Assembly (NCBI GenBank): GCA_015179045.1
Contig: WHUZ01000056.1
Span: 186,001 to 250,000, forward strand
DNA length: 64,000 nt
Source: Kalaharituber pfeilii
Lineage: Eukaryota; Ascomycota; Pezizomycetes; Pezizales; Pezizaceae
Direction of reading: 5' to 3'
The notes below the pieces were generated by a model that saw nothing but the letters and a program-made list of their open reading frames with translations, ran no database searches and was not told the DNA's origin. This document shows, piece by piece, positions 24,600 through 34,833 of the stretch. Positions within the stretch are counted from its first letter, which is position 1. Each line of letters begins with the position of its first letter. A program made the translations under genes and the position numbers.

Positions 24600-25156
24600 T
24601 ATACAAGTCTTATGCAAAAGTAGATAATTACCAATGTAAGTTCCCTCCGCGGGAAGTGAGGGCATTGCCTAAACGAGTAGCTGGCACAAGTGACGCACAA
24701 ATGGATGTATGTATACCTAGGCTTCACAGTAGCCCGTCTTTGACACACGTCCTCGTAAAGGGCTTCATAGTAGATGCATACAATCCTTGAATAAGTACTT
24801 GAATGTGAGTAGATGCCAGCATAAATGGCCGCAGCAGCGTATAGTTTTATGGAACCGTCCAGTCAAGCAGCCTGCGTTTCCGGTTATCCATCCCCATTGA
24901 ACCTATGCTCCACACTCAGATGCCAATCCATGCTCACCGTAGTGTAGCTCCTCCCTCCAGAAAAGAATACCCATATGATGTAAATCTAGACGTACTAGCG
25001 CGTGTTCCCCTAGACTATGTCTCCCCTGTTCGATTGGCCCTTGCAGCCATATCTATACCACCCCGACTTCTTCTCTACTCAAAATTCTTCTAAATCCTGC
25101 CCCTCCATAGCCTTCCCTCATTTCCACGTCACATCCCATTCTTTATAGCCTTACTT
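24600..25156. other. Intergenic, 3' flank of DPL1
   Basis: About 560 bp between the deleted Tc1-like element and the stop codon of the lyase gene. No gene seen. Confidence 0.5.
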
Positions 25157-27148
25157 TTACGCCTTATACAACGTATCAATGAACCCCACAGCAATATCTG
25201 TCACCACGCTCTTATTTGGGAGACTACCCGCCACACCATATAAGGCCGCCGTATCACCCTTCGCTTTGCTCTTCCCTGCCGACCCCTTCTCCTCCTTCCC
25301 CTTCAACTTCACCGCCGTTACTGCCTCCCTCAAGTCTGCCAAGAACAAGTCCGTGACATCCACTGTGAGTCTCGTGCAGGCGATATGTATTGCTGGTGGG
25401 GACTGCAGCGCATTCAGGTGCCATCCCAGCTCCGACATGTGATCTGCCACATCGTAGATATTAATTGTATTGGAGGCGAATGCCACCACTGACGTTTTTG
25501 GCTCACCGAGCACGTACAGATCCGGCTCAAATGACTCTCGGATCCCGACTTCGATTTTCTTGGCGGCTCCAACGATGGAGGCACAAGCAGAAATATATCC
25601 GCTCTCACCTTGCTTCATGAGACTTGCCCATGTACCAGCGATGAGGGAACCAGCACGGGACCCAGCCATGCTAGGAGAAGCATACACTCCACCGGGCCAT
25701 GTGGCAGTAACAAAGTACTGGTATGACCGGTGCTTCTTTGTGCGGTAGAGGATAACAGAGTTGCCCTTCGGGGCAAAGCCGTACTTGTGCGTATCGCAGG
25801 AGATAGAGGCCACACCCTTAAGACGGAAGTCGAAGGGTTCGGTTGTTAAACCGGCTTTTTCGAGGAAAGGGACGATAAAGGAGCCAAGGCAGGCGTCGAC
25901 GTGTAGAGGGACGCGGCGGCGGAGGGCGATCTTGGAGAGGGCGGAGATGTCATCGATGATGCCGTGGGGGAAGTTGGGGGCAGACCCAACGATCTGTGAA
26001 TGTGAGTGCTTAGTAAGGCTTGTTGGGGGTCAGGGGCTGGGGCGATGAGGAGGAAACATACAAGGACAGTGTTGTAATTGATCATGCGGTCTAGTTTCTT
26101 GACGTCAACTTTGAGGGTGACAGGATCGATGTCAATGTGGTGAACCTTGATGCCAAAATAGCTGCCCGCCTTGTCAAATGCAGCGTGAGCAGTTATTGGT
26201 ATGACCCTAATAGTCCTGTTAATGCCCGCCTCATTAACGGGATAACGACTGTAGAACAAGCCTTACATTTCAGGCTCAGTAACCCCGCGCTCAGCATAAG
26301 CCTTATTCTTTGCAGCCAAACAGGCCATCAGGATGGACTCTGTTCCTCCACTGGTGGTAGCTCCGGCAGCAGAGGAGGGAGCATTGTACATGTTGAGGAC
26401 CATTGCAACAATCTCCGCCTCCATCTTGCGAACTCCGGGGAACGCATCCGGGTGTAAAGGATTGCTAACGGAGAAGAGCCTATATGCCTGAGTCTGGAGA
26501 TCGAGAAGGTCATCTCCGCCATGGTAAACTGCGCCGGAAACCTTTCCTTTCTCCCATTCAGAGTGCTGCATTTCAGAGAGCCTATATGACACACCGTCAG
26601 CGCATATCCGACATGTAGCGTTAATAAAGACAACCCACTTTTGCAGCTCCGCCTTAACCTGCTCGTCTGTCCATCCGCTCTTTGGCAATGCCAGGTACCT
26701 CGTGATACCGGGCCCCTTGGGAACAAGCTTGTCTTCAAGCTTTTTTATCGTCTGCTCCAATTCCAGCTTAATCTTTGTCTTGTACCAAGGTAGTGATAGT
26801 ATCCATCCATAGGCATGTCGTCGAAGCGCTTCATAACCGTCGGAGCATGTACCTAGAATACCTCGTCCCCGCAACTGCCTAATTCCACGGCGAAAGTACC
26901 GAAGGAGCACGTAAATAAAGATGATGTTTTGAATGCTGCAGCAACAGCATGAGAATAAATTAGTATAACGGAAAGCTGATGCTGGGGCGCGGGGAAGGAA
27001 GCAGTATCTGGTGCTTTAGGTGTATGGGCGGGAATCTGCCCATGGATCAGACTTACAGCTCTAGGTTCAACGTGAGATATGGCGCGGCTCGAGCGCGGCT
27101 CTTTGACGTAAATGTCTGAAGCGAGATAGGAACTCTAGATGACCCCAT
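25157..27148 (-). CDS. DPL1: Sphingosine-1-phosphate (dihydrosphingosine-1-phosphate) lyase
   Basis: ER-membrane PLP enzyme that splits phosphorylated long-chain bases into ethanolamine phosphate and a fatty aldehyde, the exit step of sphingolipid catabolism. Four exons, 580 aa: 27057-27148, 26267-26935, 26062-26206, 25157-25993; introns 121, 60 and 68 bp. The start MGSSRVPISLQTF is the ATG that keeps exon 1 in phase. A membrane anchor (QNIIFIYVLLRYFRRGIRQL) follows at about residue 32. Further blocks: KGKVSGAVYHGGDDL, ATTSGGTESILMACLAAKNK, TAHAAFDKAGSYFGIKVHH, VDACLGSFIVPFLEKAG, then SCDTHKYGFAPKG with PLP lysine K372, and a C-terminus ending DIAVGFIDTLYKA. Intron 2 uses the acceptor at 26207; this restores EPEMVIPITAHAAF, whereas the alternative AG upstream inserts extra residues. 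Confidence 0.93.
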
Positions 27149-27610
27149 TGTACTGGGAAAGGACGTTGGCAGTTGCTGCGGAGAAAGCGAAGTATCTAGA
27201 AGCACAGGGCTGTAAAAACAGCAGCGTCCCCAACTTGTTGTATAGCTATCGAGAAAGTGAGTATGGCCTGGGATCTGTTGGTTTCCCAGCAGCCGGCGAG
27301 CGGATCGTTCGGGGACCGGAGTGTTGTTGTTTAGTTTTGATTAATGTCTGTAGCAAGGCCACTCGAATTATATAAGAGTGAGCAACGAATGAGTGGAAGC
27401 CAACCAAGTGTAGCGCAAAGCAGAAATGGACCAGAATTACTCTGGCAGGAGACTATTAAAACGGCCTGGCAAAGTAGCTGGCCCGTCGTTGGAAATCCAC
27501 GATCGCTGCGGATCTGGACGTACACAACCATTTCCACATCCCTGCGATTGCTCAGCTTACAGACTTGTGATGGCCGAGGTTACTTTCGATTGCCCTGCAG
27601 TGCATGAGGC

Positions 27611-27641
27611 TATTATTATAATAATAATTATTATTATTATT
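27611..27641. repeat. (ATT)n/(AAT)n palindromic microsatellite
   Basis: ATT triplets switch to AAT and back to ATT, so the tract can fold on itself. Confidence 0.85.
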
Positions 27642-28390
27642 ACTTTTCATCTCCCTTTGCTGCTCTTCTTGCTCCTCCTTTTTCTCACATCTCGCCCCAA
27701 TTGTCGAAGTATCGTGGTCAGTTGGGAAACTCGTTTGGTAACAAGGTGGCAGTATTCCAAATAACTTGAAAGTAACAGCTTTGCAGAATGTGTTGCGCAA
27801 TTGAAACGCCGACATACTCATGCTTGCATACTTGATCATGACTGCATATGAGCATGCAATATGCATGTCGTGACTCTCAGGATACAAGTATGCAATGGCG
27901 CAAAAGAATGTAATGCCTTTCAAGAGAAGCCATCCCTATATCCATTGTATTGATATGGTTGGGGACATCTGTACGTGGAGTAAATTACACCCCAACTTCA
28001 ACGCTCTAAAGCGCAACTAAATAAATAGATAAATTTAGTTTCACATTGTAATAGGTATGATAGGTCAGACAATGAAGAATAAAGTTACGAAGTGATATCT
28101 ATTTTCTGATTTTTTGTTATAGTGTTTTATAGGGTTAAAGAACAGGAGTTTTATATGGAAAGTGGTCATAAATGTCGCCCTTTAGTAATCACCAAATATA
28201 GTATAGTGCATTATAGTCTAGCCAAAGTTGGAAAACAGCTAACTGAAAATAGAATAAAATATATACATCCCTTATGCAATATCCCTTTACCATTGTATGT
28301 TGTGTGCAACTGATGCAATAGATATATGCAAGTGGACAACTAGCACAGTTAGGCTAGGATACTAGTATGTAGAGTGTGACAGAGTGATCG

Positions 28391-28480
28391 GGCGGTAGGA
28401 GCAGTAACAGTAATGTGCAGTGCGAGCAGTAGCAGCAGTAGCAGCAGTGCGGGCAGTAGGAGTGGTAGAGTGGTAGACCC
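28391..28480. repeat. Degenerate AGC/AGT trinucleotide tract
   Basis: Repeated GCAGTA and GCAGCA variants with interruptions. Confidence 0.6.
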
Positions 28481-28640
28481 GGTAGAGCTGTGGGAGAACG
28501 ATGGAGCGGTGGAGGTGGGAAGAATACCTTCAAATTCGCTGCATACTATCGGGCAGATCGTATACTAATCACTACTCGCAAGCTAGGGGCTTGGTATGAG
28601 ACTAACTCACAAGCCGATGTGCATCCTCCACACTCAATAG

Positions 28641-29529
28641 TGTTCTCGTGCCCGGACTCTCCTGGCACGCTTGATTAATTCGCGAAAGGAAGAGAGTTTT
28701 TTTTTTTTGTTCGCGTACTGTAATTCACCACAACGCCACGTCCCGACGCACGTTTTACACCAAAACTGACCGCGCGCGCGACAACATATATCTCAACCAC
28801 CAGAATAGAATTTGGCATCCAGCTTGTGGAGGGGTTATATGAAGGACTAATCTTCATATTCCGCACCTTAGCTTCTTCAGTAATGATGTTTTGAAGGGGT
28901 TTATGATTCCATGAATTTCACACCATACATTGGCATAGGCTTGGCATACACTGTATTTTTCGCTGTAATACCACTAGTTTTAAATTCCACTTATCACACC
29001 TGCATTAGATTTGATAAAAACAGTAGGACACTTGAATCTCAATATTACCTTATTCAAGAATATGAGAAGTGCACCAAGAAATTTCTGAAGAAGTGGTGGA
29101 GTTACTCACAAAATTCATATTCTCATAGAAACTGTATGCAATAATTGTATATGAAAAACTACCCGAATGGCATTTGATGTATGAGCTAGGCATTAAACAA
29201 CATCGGGACGTGATACTCGAGTACGTCGCTCTGTGATGAAAGACAGTAACCCCGCATACAGGCTACCAGCCTATGGCAGAGAGTTTGGTTGCCAAACATC
29301 TCCGAGATATATGATAGCAAACATCTCCGAGGTATAGCGTGGTTTACCTCAGGTCCCGGAGGTGGTTAGCGCATGAGACTAAACTAGTGCGCTTATTGCA
29401 ATGCTATGCAAACGATAGTCAAAATGTCTGGAGATCACAGCACTTTGGGACACAATCAGATGTTTCGTACCAGACTCTCTTCCTTTCGCGAATATTTAAG
29501 CGTGCCAAGAGAGTCTGGGCACGAGAACA
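28641..29529. mobile_element. Mutator-like non-autonomous element, 889 bp
   Basis: Long terminal inverted repeats of about 57 bp, starting TGTTCTCGTGCCC at both ends and continuing through GACTCTC, TGGCACGCTT and TTCGCGAAAGGAAGAGAGT with about five differences. The element is bracketed by an exact 9-bp direct repeat ACTCAATAG (28632-28640 and 29530-29538). Long TIRs plus a 9-bp duplication are the signature of Mutator-like elements. The interior carries only a 77-codon frame (28911-29144) with no transposase features. A solo end occurs at 47226. Confidence 0.85.
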
Positions 29530-29882
29530 ACTCAATAGATACTGTATATTATAGATATTAATTAAAGCGATGATATAGTATGTGGCGCCGCTGGTATGAT
29601 AGATCGATCAACCAAGAAATCTGGGTACTGGGCCTCAATACGTACTACTGTAAAACCGTATCGACAAACCGAGTAGCAAATAGAATGTATTCGGTACTAT
29701 AAACTGTAGAGTACTCTATATGAGAAATAGCAGAAGCCAGACAATTTGAGGTATCACTGCTGACTGCTATTGCTCTCGCTACACCTACAATACTGGGTGA
29801 TTCATATCAGGAGGCATTCGTACAGAGAGAGGTCAGTGATTAGTGGGATTAAAGAGAGCGTTTACTGCATTCCTTCATGATA

Positions 29883-29973
29883 CAGTGACCCGTAAAAAGT
29901 CTTGGGGATTAGGCTTGCATGATACACATACCCCAATATTGCCTAATCCTCAAGACATTTTACGGGTCACTGT
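29883..29973. mobile_element. 91-bp MITE, family B copy 2
   Basis: Starts CAGTGACCCGTAAAAAGTCT after TA (29881-29882) and ends with the mirror sequence followed by TA (974-975 of the same kilobase). Relative to the reverse complement of copy 1 it has a ~20-bp internal insertion (CCCCAATATTGCCTAATCC) and one TIR substitution. Confidence 0.82.
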
Positions 29974-30280
29974 TAGGCCTTATCACACTCTGGGGGAACA
30001 TCCAATACCAGGAAAAAAACAGTCCAAGTCTAGTGAAGGATTTGAGAAGCTGGCAGTGAGATGGGCGAAGTCTGACATTGATAAGAGAGGCGCCTTGCAA
30101 TTCTGTTATCAACTGCTCAAGTTTGTTTTTGTGCAATGTCAGATTATCCCATGTTAGGGATACGAACTAGACATCTCGTGCCGGAAAAGGGAAGAAAGAA
30201 AAGGTAAAAATGTCCAAACACAAACGGCAAGAAGGGTCTAGAAAAGAGACTAAACCAACCAAAACATAAAATACATACTA

Positions 30281-32526
30281 CTATACCCAACCGGACAACG
30301 ATCGACCATTGCATAACGCTCGGCGCCCAGAGATACCTACGGATATTGAACAAAAACGGCCAGTCCGGCAACCCATTATTCCAGCACATCATGACTTCGA
30401 CTATAGGTAAATACAGCACGCTAAAGCTAATGGTGATGACTACATCATACAGAAACAAAAATTCAATGCTCCACAGTCAACATAATCTCCATACCATATA
30501 GTTAGACCCCCCCCAATAGCCTCCACCACTATACCCACTACCAGAGGACTCCAGTGATATGCCTATATTGCTAATTCATACTCCCAATTGCCTTTCTGAA
30601 TTCCATGGTCAGTTGAAGCCATAGGCTAACGTATTGGGATAGGGTACGTACCGTATAATGACAGAAATGACATGGCACGTTCAATTCGCTGCAAATCAGC
30701 CCCCTCGGCATTAAATTTCCTCTGCCGTGCTGCCCTTGATATACGTATACGCCCGCCACCACGTTTAGGCCCTTGCCCTGTACCTGCCCGTGAATTCTCT
30801 GCAGTTCTAGGATTTGCCTGCTGCTCTGCAGCCTTCTGCGCTTTGGCAGCTTTTCGCTCTGCTGCTTTGGCAGCCTTTTCGGCATCTTCAACCTCCTTGC
30901 GTGCAATACGAGCTTTCTCACGTTCAATATAGGCGCGGTCGAGAGTGCGGGGGCCCTGAATTTGCTTAGTTGAACGCGGCTTCACAGTCTTACCATTACG
31001 CAGCTGTTTGAGCGTCTCGGCATTTGGTTCAACTATACGATGCTGTAGAAGCTTGCGCTCAAGGTAATCACGATAATTGTACACCACCGCACGGGTATTT
31101 GGCGTCAAGTCCAGTTGTGATAGCTCGGTGCGGAGGGTAGCTACCTTCATAGGGGTATTGGTAGGCTCTAGTTCAGGTAATTGGAGTAATTTTGCCTCAG
31201 TCCGCCCAATAACCTCCTCCGGCCGTAGTGGCCATATGCCAGTAGCTTTGAATGCACTAGTGATATTGGATTTGGTGAGCGCAGCATGTCTAGCAGTGCA
31301 TAGGACCTCCCAGAATTCCACCTTTCCAAATGGTTGATCAGGGTGGTTGTATATGAAGTCTTGAAGCCCAGTCCGGTATGCTCGTGTCAGCGGTGAGAAA
31401 CACCCTACGTCGAGAGGCTGCATAATGTGTGTAGAGTGCGAAGGCAGGCAGAACATGATGATATTATGGTCTAGGGCATACTCCACGATAGACCAGCTGA
31501 CATGTGATGAGTGCCCATCGACAATAAGCAGGCGATATATTGGCTTGGTGGTGGGGGGGGTAGCGGGTCGGGTATGCGGTTCGAAATGCTTTTTCATAAA
31601 GTCTAGTCCAAGTTCATCATCCATATAGCCACTGGGTGATCGGCTAAAAGATGCTGGTGTATCATGTACACCACCTGTACCGTAGAAACCAGCACAATGC
31701 ACCTTATTCTTCCATACAATAAATGGTGGTATCACGTGACCTAAGGAAGAGACACTCTCGAGGACTGTGCAGAATTCTCTGCTACCATCTGCGATAGCTA
31801 TCTTATGTTTTGTAGATGCCCTAACGATAGCTTTTTGCCTACCTACTGCTAGGCCAATAATGACTCCCTTTTGATCGCAATTCCACAGATTTTCAGGTAG
31901 TATACGGTATTGCCGGAGAAGACTACGTAGCTTGATGTACCATAAACGCTGTTCCTCTATGTCCGCTGTAGCTTTCGCACGTATCTTCTCTAGGTATTGG
32001 ACGTACTTAAGCTTGATATCCGGGTGTCTTGAGAGGAAACGGTTGTGCCAGTTTATACCGGGAGGATCAACCTTCTTCTTTCCCGAAGCTCTCTCACGCA
32101 GTAGAATATATGCCATCGACCGAAGCATAAGTACCGTGACCGGGAAGCCCATATCTGACATTTTTTTACACCAGTCAACAATTGCATCTTCCTCTGCTGT
32201 AGTAAGTAGCTGATAGTCCTGTCGGCCTTTGGCACGGCTTTTCTGTACTCCATGGCATCGTCGGCGTAATGTTGTAGGATTAACACCAAATGCTTTAGCT
32301 ATTTTCGCTTTTGACACATCTGGATGCTTATAAGCATAGTCTATAGCACGTGCTAGCTGACTGTCATGAAGCTTTAGCTCTTTTTTCGATTTGGGAGGCA
32401 TCGCGGGTAGTTAATTAGGTGGTTGACAGGTATAGAAAGTCAAAACGGGGTGGGGAATGCGTTTGAAAATTGGCCAAGGAATGTCGATCGTTATGCAATG
32501 GTCGATCGTTGTCCGGTTTGGTATAG
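30281..32526 (-). mobile_element. Intact pogo/Fot-type DNA transposon, 2246 bp
   Basis: 38-bp terminal inverted repeats at 30281-30318 and 32489-32526 (CTATACC, then one mismatch position, then AACCGGACAACG, GATCGACCATTGCATAACG) differ at one base. TA target duplications lie at 30279-30280 and 32527-32528. The single minus-strand ORF encodes a full transposase. The right-hand TA is shared with a MITE that begins at 32529. Confidence 0.95.
30626..32401 (-). CDS. pogo-family DDE transposase
   Basis: 591-aa intronless transposase in the element at 30281-32526. N-terminal psq-type helix-turn-helix (about 13-50: LARAIDYAYKHPDVSKAKIA, VNPTTLRRR), a CENP-B/Tc5-type second DNA-binding region (about 65-135: LTTAEEDAIVDWCKKMSDMG to WHNRFLSRHPDIKLK), then the DDE_1 catalytic core. 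The three acidic positions are present in NCDQKGVIIG, LIVDGHSSH and MQPLDVGCFSPL, so the triad DDD looks intact. The C-terminal ~120 residues are Ala/Lys/Arg-rich (EKAAKAAERKAAKAQKAAEQ), likely coiled-coil and nuclear-targeting. No internal stop or frameshift. Confidence 0.95.
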   Translation of the reverse strand: MPPKSKKELKLHDSQLARAIDYAYKHPDVSKAKIAKAFGVNPTTLRRRCHGVQKSRAKGRQDYQLLTTAEEDAIVDWCKKMSDMGFPVTVLMLRSMAYILLRERASGKKKVDPPGINWHNRFLSRHPDIKLKYVQYLEKIRAKATADIEEQRLWYIKLRSLLRQYRILPENLWNCDQKGVIIGLAVGRQKAIVRASTKHKIAIADGSREFCTVLESVSSLGHVIPPFIVWKNKVHCAGFYGTGGVHDTPASFSRSPSGYMDDELGLDFMKKHFEPHTRPATPPTTKPIYRLLIVDGHSSHVSWSIVEYALDHNIIMFCLPSHSTHIMQPLDVGCFSPLTRAYRTGLQDFIYNHPDQPFGKVEFWEVLCTARHAALTKSNITSAFKATGIWPLRPEEVIGRTEAKLLQLPELEPTNTPMKVATLRTELSQLDLTPNTRAVVYNYRDYLERKLLQHRIVEPNAETLKQLRNGKTVKPRSTKQIQGPRTLDRAYIEREKARIARKEVEDAEKAAKAAERKAAKAQKAAEQQANPRTAENSRAGTGQGPKRGGGRIRISRAARQRKFNAEGADLQRIERAMSFLSLYGTYPIPIR

Positions 32527-32528
32527 TA

Positions 32529-32602
32529 GCCAGTAAAATATGTATTCGGACAGGGATACCAATGCACATTATGCGCTATGTCCGAATACATATTTTACTA
32601 GC
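32529..32602. mobile_element. 74-bp palindromic MITE, family A copy 2
   Basis: Reverse complement of the element at 18739-18812 with one base difference in the centre. Flanking TA on the right is 32603-32604; on the left it is 32527-32528, which also serves as the pogo element's right target duplication. Confidence 0.9.
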
Positions 32603-33289
32603 TAGTAAATGGGAAAAGAAGAGATGAGACAAGCAGGCCCGATGAGAGGTTTGTTATCGACGATGCCGTCTTGCAATTGAATTCTGGTTCTTTTCTTTTC
32701 TGTTAGTAACCCGCATGTAGGTAGTCTCGGTACATAACATGCAGGGAGAACGACCTAATGCCTGTTGCCCAAGCGGAGTTCTCGGAGCGAGATAAAGATT
32801 CAGAAGAGATGGAAAGTACGCAGCCCTTGTAAGACCAGACAAGGATGGGCCGGGGGCCCTGGCATCCATGTTGGACCAATATCCGTTGTGGGTCGGGTAA
32901 GGATCTCCATTGAAATCTGTTGGGGGGTTGGATAGGGACTGAACAGTCTTGCTCTGGGCTTTAATGTCTGGTGTACAGAATTGTTTGTCAGCAACGACAA
33001 AGACTGGAGCCAAATATCCTCAAGTCCAATGTGCGTGAACATACTGCTAACTCTTTTGGCGTTGTTACTTCCTATAGCGGCCTCCGACAGTGCAATGGTC
33101 GCGGGGGCCAAGCAGCTGGCCGCACTGGCATGAGCCAGCCAAGCAAGATTTAGAGTTTGGGGCGTCAGTTGAGAACCCGTGAATAACACTGTGGGTGACG
33201 ATTGATAGGCACTCACAAGTGGTCGCTCTTTGCTCCTTCTCTGTGGGTGCGTGGGTCTCATCTCCCCCTGCTGCTGCGTTTCTGAATGC

Positions 33290-33340
33290 TGTGTCTGCTG
33301 TGCCTGCTGTGTCTGCTGTGCCTGCTGTGTCTGCTGTGCC
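33290..33340. repeat. 18-bp tandem repeat, ~3 copies
   Basis: Unit GTGTCTGCTGTGCCTGCT repeats almost perfectly; read on the minus strand it gives QTQQAQ repeats. Confidence 0.85.
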
Positions 33341-33719
33341 AATGCGGGTGGTCCAGATCCAGCGCCAAGGTGCTCAACCGGCAAGCTCGACATCGGAAAG
33401 TAGAATCAGCATCGCTACTCACGGCCTCAGCACAAGCGCAAGCGCCTGGGCCGCTCTATCCCGCCCTGTCCTGCTCCATGGCTCCTCTGCCTCTGCCGCT
33501 GTCACTGCCCGAGAGAGCAGGCAGCATCAATGCGCACCACTCTCGAAGCGTCGCGGGCTATGGGGGGCCATGGGGGGGGGCCTCGCGGGCCATTGCCATC
33601 TCCGTGTGTCCGTGTCTGGGCCCTCGGGCCGCAAGTGCGGCGCCGTGCAGGCCTGCTGCGTGCGCCCAGCGCGCGCTGTGAGCTGACATTCCCCACGGCG
33701 AGCCGTACGCTGCTGCCGC

Positions 33720-34010
33720 CCTCCGTGCCCGGCCAGCCTCTCACGCCCCCTTCCCTCTCGCCCTTGCCCCCCTTGCCCGCTTGACCCCCTTGCCCCGCTT
33801 GCCCCCCTTGCCCCCATTCCCCAAGCCCCAGTCTCGGCCAGACACAGGGCCCTCCCTGCCCTCCCCTCCCCCCCAGATCCCCCACCACCACACAACCAGA
33901 AGCATAGTCTGGCTGCCTCCCCGGATTCCCGCTCTTCCCCACCGTACAGTACCCACATCTCCCCCCACCTCCACCTCCCCCTCCCCTCCCCTCCCCCCAT
34001 CTCCACTCTC
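33720..34010 (+). promoter_or_regulatory. Pyrimidine-rich tract upstream of RasGEF gene
   Basis: About 290 bp of strongly C/T-biased plus strand with repeats of CCCCTTGCCC, 0.8-1.1 kb upstream of the RasGEF start codon. CT-rich upstream tracts are common in fungal promoters; function here is inferred from position. Confidence 0.4.
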
Positions 34011-34833
34011 GAGCTGTGCATCCTCTGCTGTTGTGTGAATTTGTGAACAAGTGAAGGGTGCTCGGTTCAACAGTGCAGCTCTGCAGTTAATTTATTCTGC
34101 CATCGCCCACAACCACTAGACGCAGCACCCCCACCATTGACTATCGATACTCTGGGCCTAAGTTCCCACACTGCCGGAACGTCCCATTTTTTGTGGCACT
34201 CTCCCCAATAAACGAGGCTCGCCCTAGCCTGCCGACCACCCAATTATAACCCACATTGGTTTCCCCAGGCTGCACCCCAGTTCTTGATTGCCTGTCAAAC
34301 AACTGCCTGCGCCTGTTTATGGGGAAGGATTTGAAAAGGGCGAATTGTTAGTCTAATTCATACTTTTCATTCTTACAATAAACACCAAGACATCCAAATA
34401 TACAGGAACTGGTCGAGCGAACAAATCAAAGGGGAAAGAAAAGAATCTCTCTCTGTTTTATATGAGAGCAATTGTGACTGAAAGGCACAAAACAAAAAAA
34501 AAACAAACAAAAAAAAGAAAAAAAAAAAAAAAGGTGAGCCAGTCGCAGAAAACAAAAAAATTAAATAAATGAATAAAGGAAGAAAAGAAAGACATACAAA
34601 ATAAGAAAATAAAAACGTACTGCGCAAAGCATCACTGTCGTCGCGTTATTATTTGGAGCTCAGTCTGTGGGCCTAATTGACGGATCAAACGAAGCTCTTT
34701 ACCTCAACTGTATAAGCGTTGAAACAAGCTGCCTTTGGAACCCTTGACCCAGCAGTTTTTCAAAAAAAGTCGCTGAGTGACAAGGAGAACTGGCTGGAAT
34801 ATCCCCCTAATAGTGTACGGACGGAGCATCAAT

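Larger units (their letters stand above)
27149..28631. other. Intergenic, DPL1 promoter side
   Basis: About 1.5 kb upstream of DPL1. It holds an ATT/AAT microsatellite at 27611-27641 and a degenerate GCAGTA-rich stretch at 28391-28480. No recognisable gene. Confidence 0.5.
32605..34833. other. Intergenic, promoter side of RasGEF gene
   Basis: 2.2 kb. It contains an 18-bp tandem repeat at 33290-33340, a GC-rich block 33400-33720, a long C/T-rich strand 33720-34010 and A-rich runs at 34491-34535. Long ORFs here read Gly/Arg or Pro/Leu low-complexity text and are judged compositional. Confidence 0.5.

Noticed and set aside
33502..34070. Overlapping minus-strand ORFs of 109-182 codons rich in Gly and Arg
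   Set aside because: They read the C/T-rich tract in several frames at once; open frames follow from base composition, with no domain or splice context.
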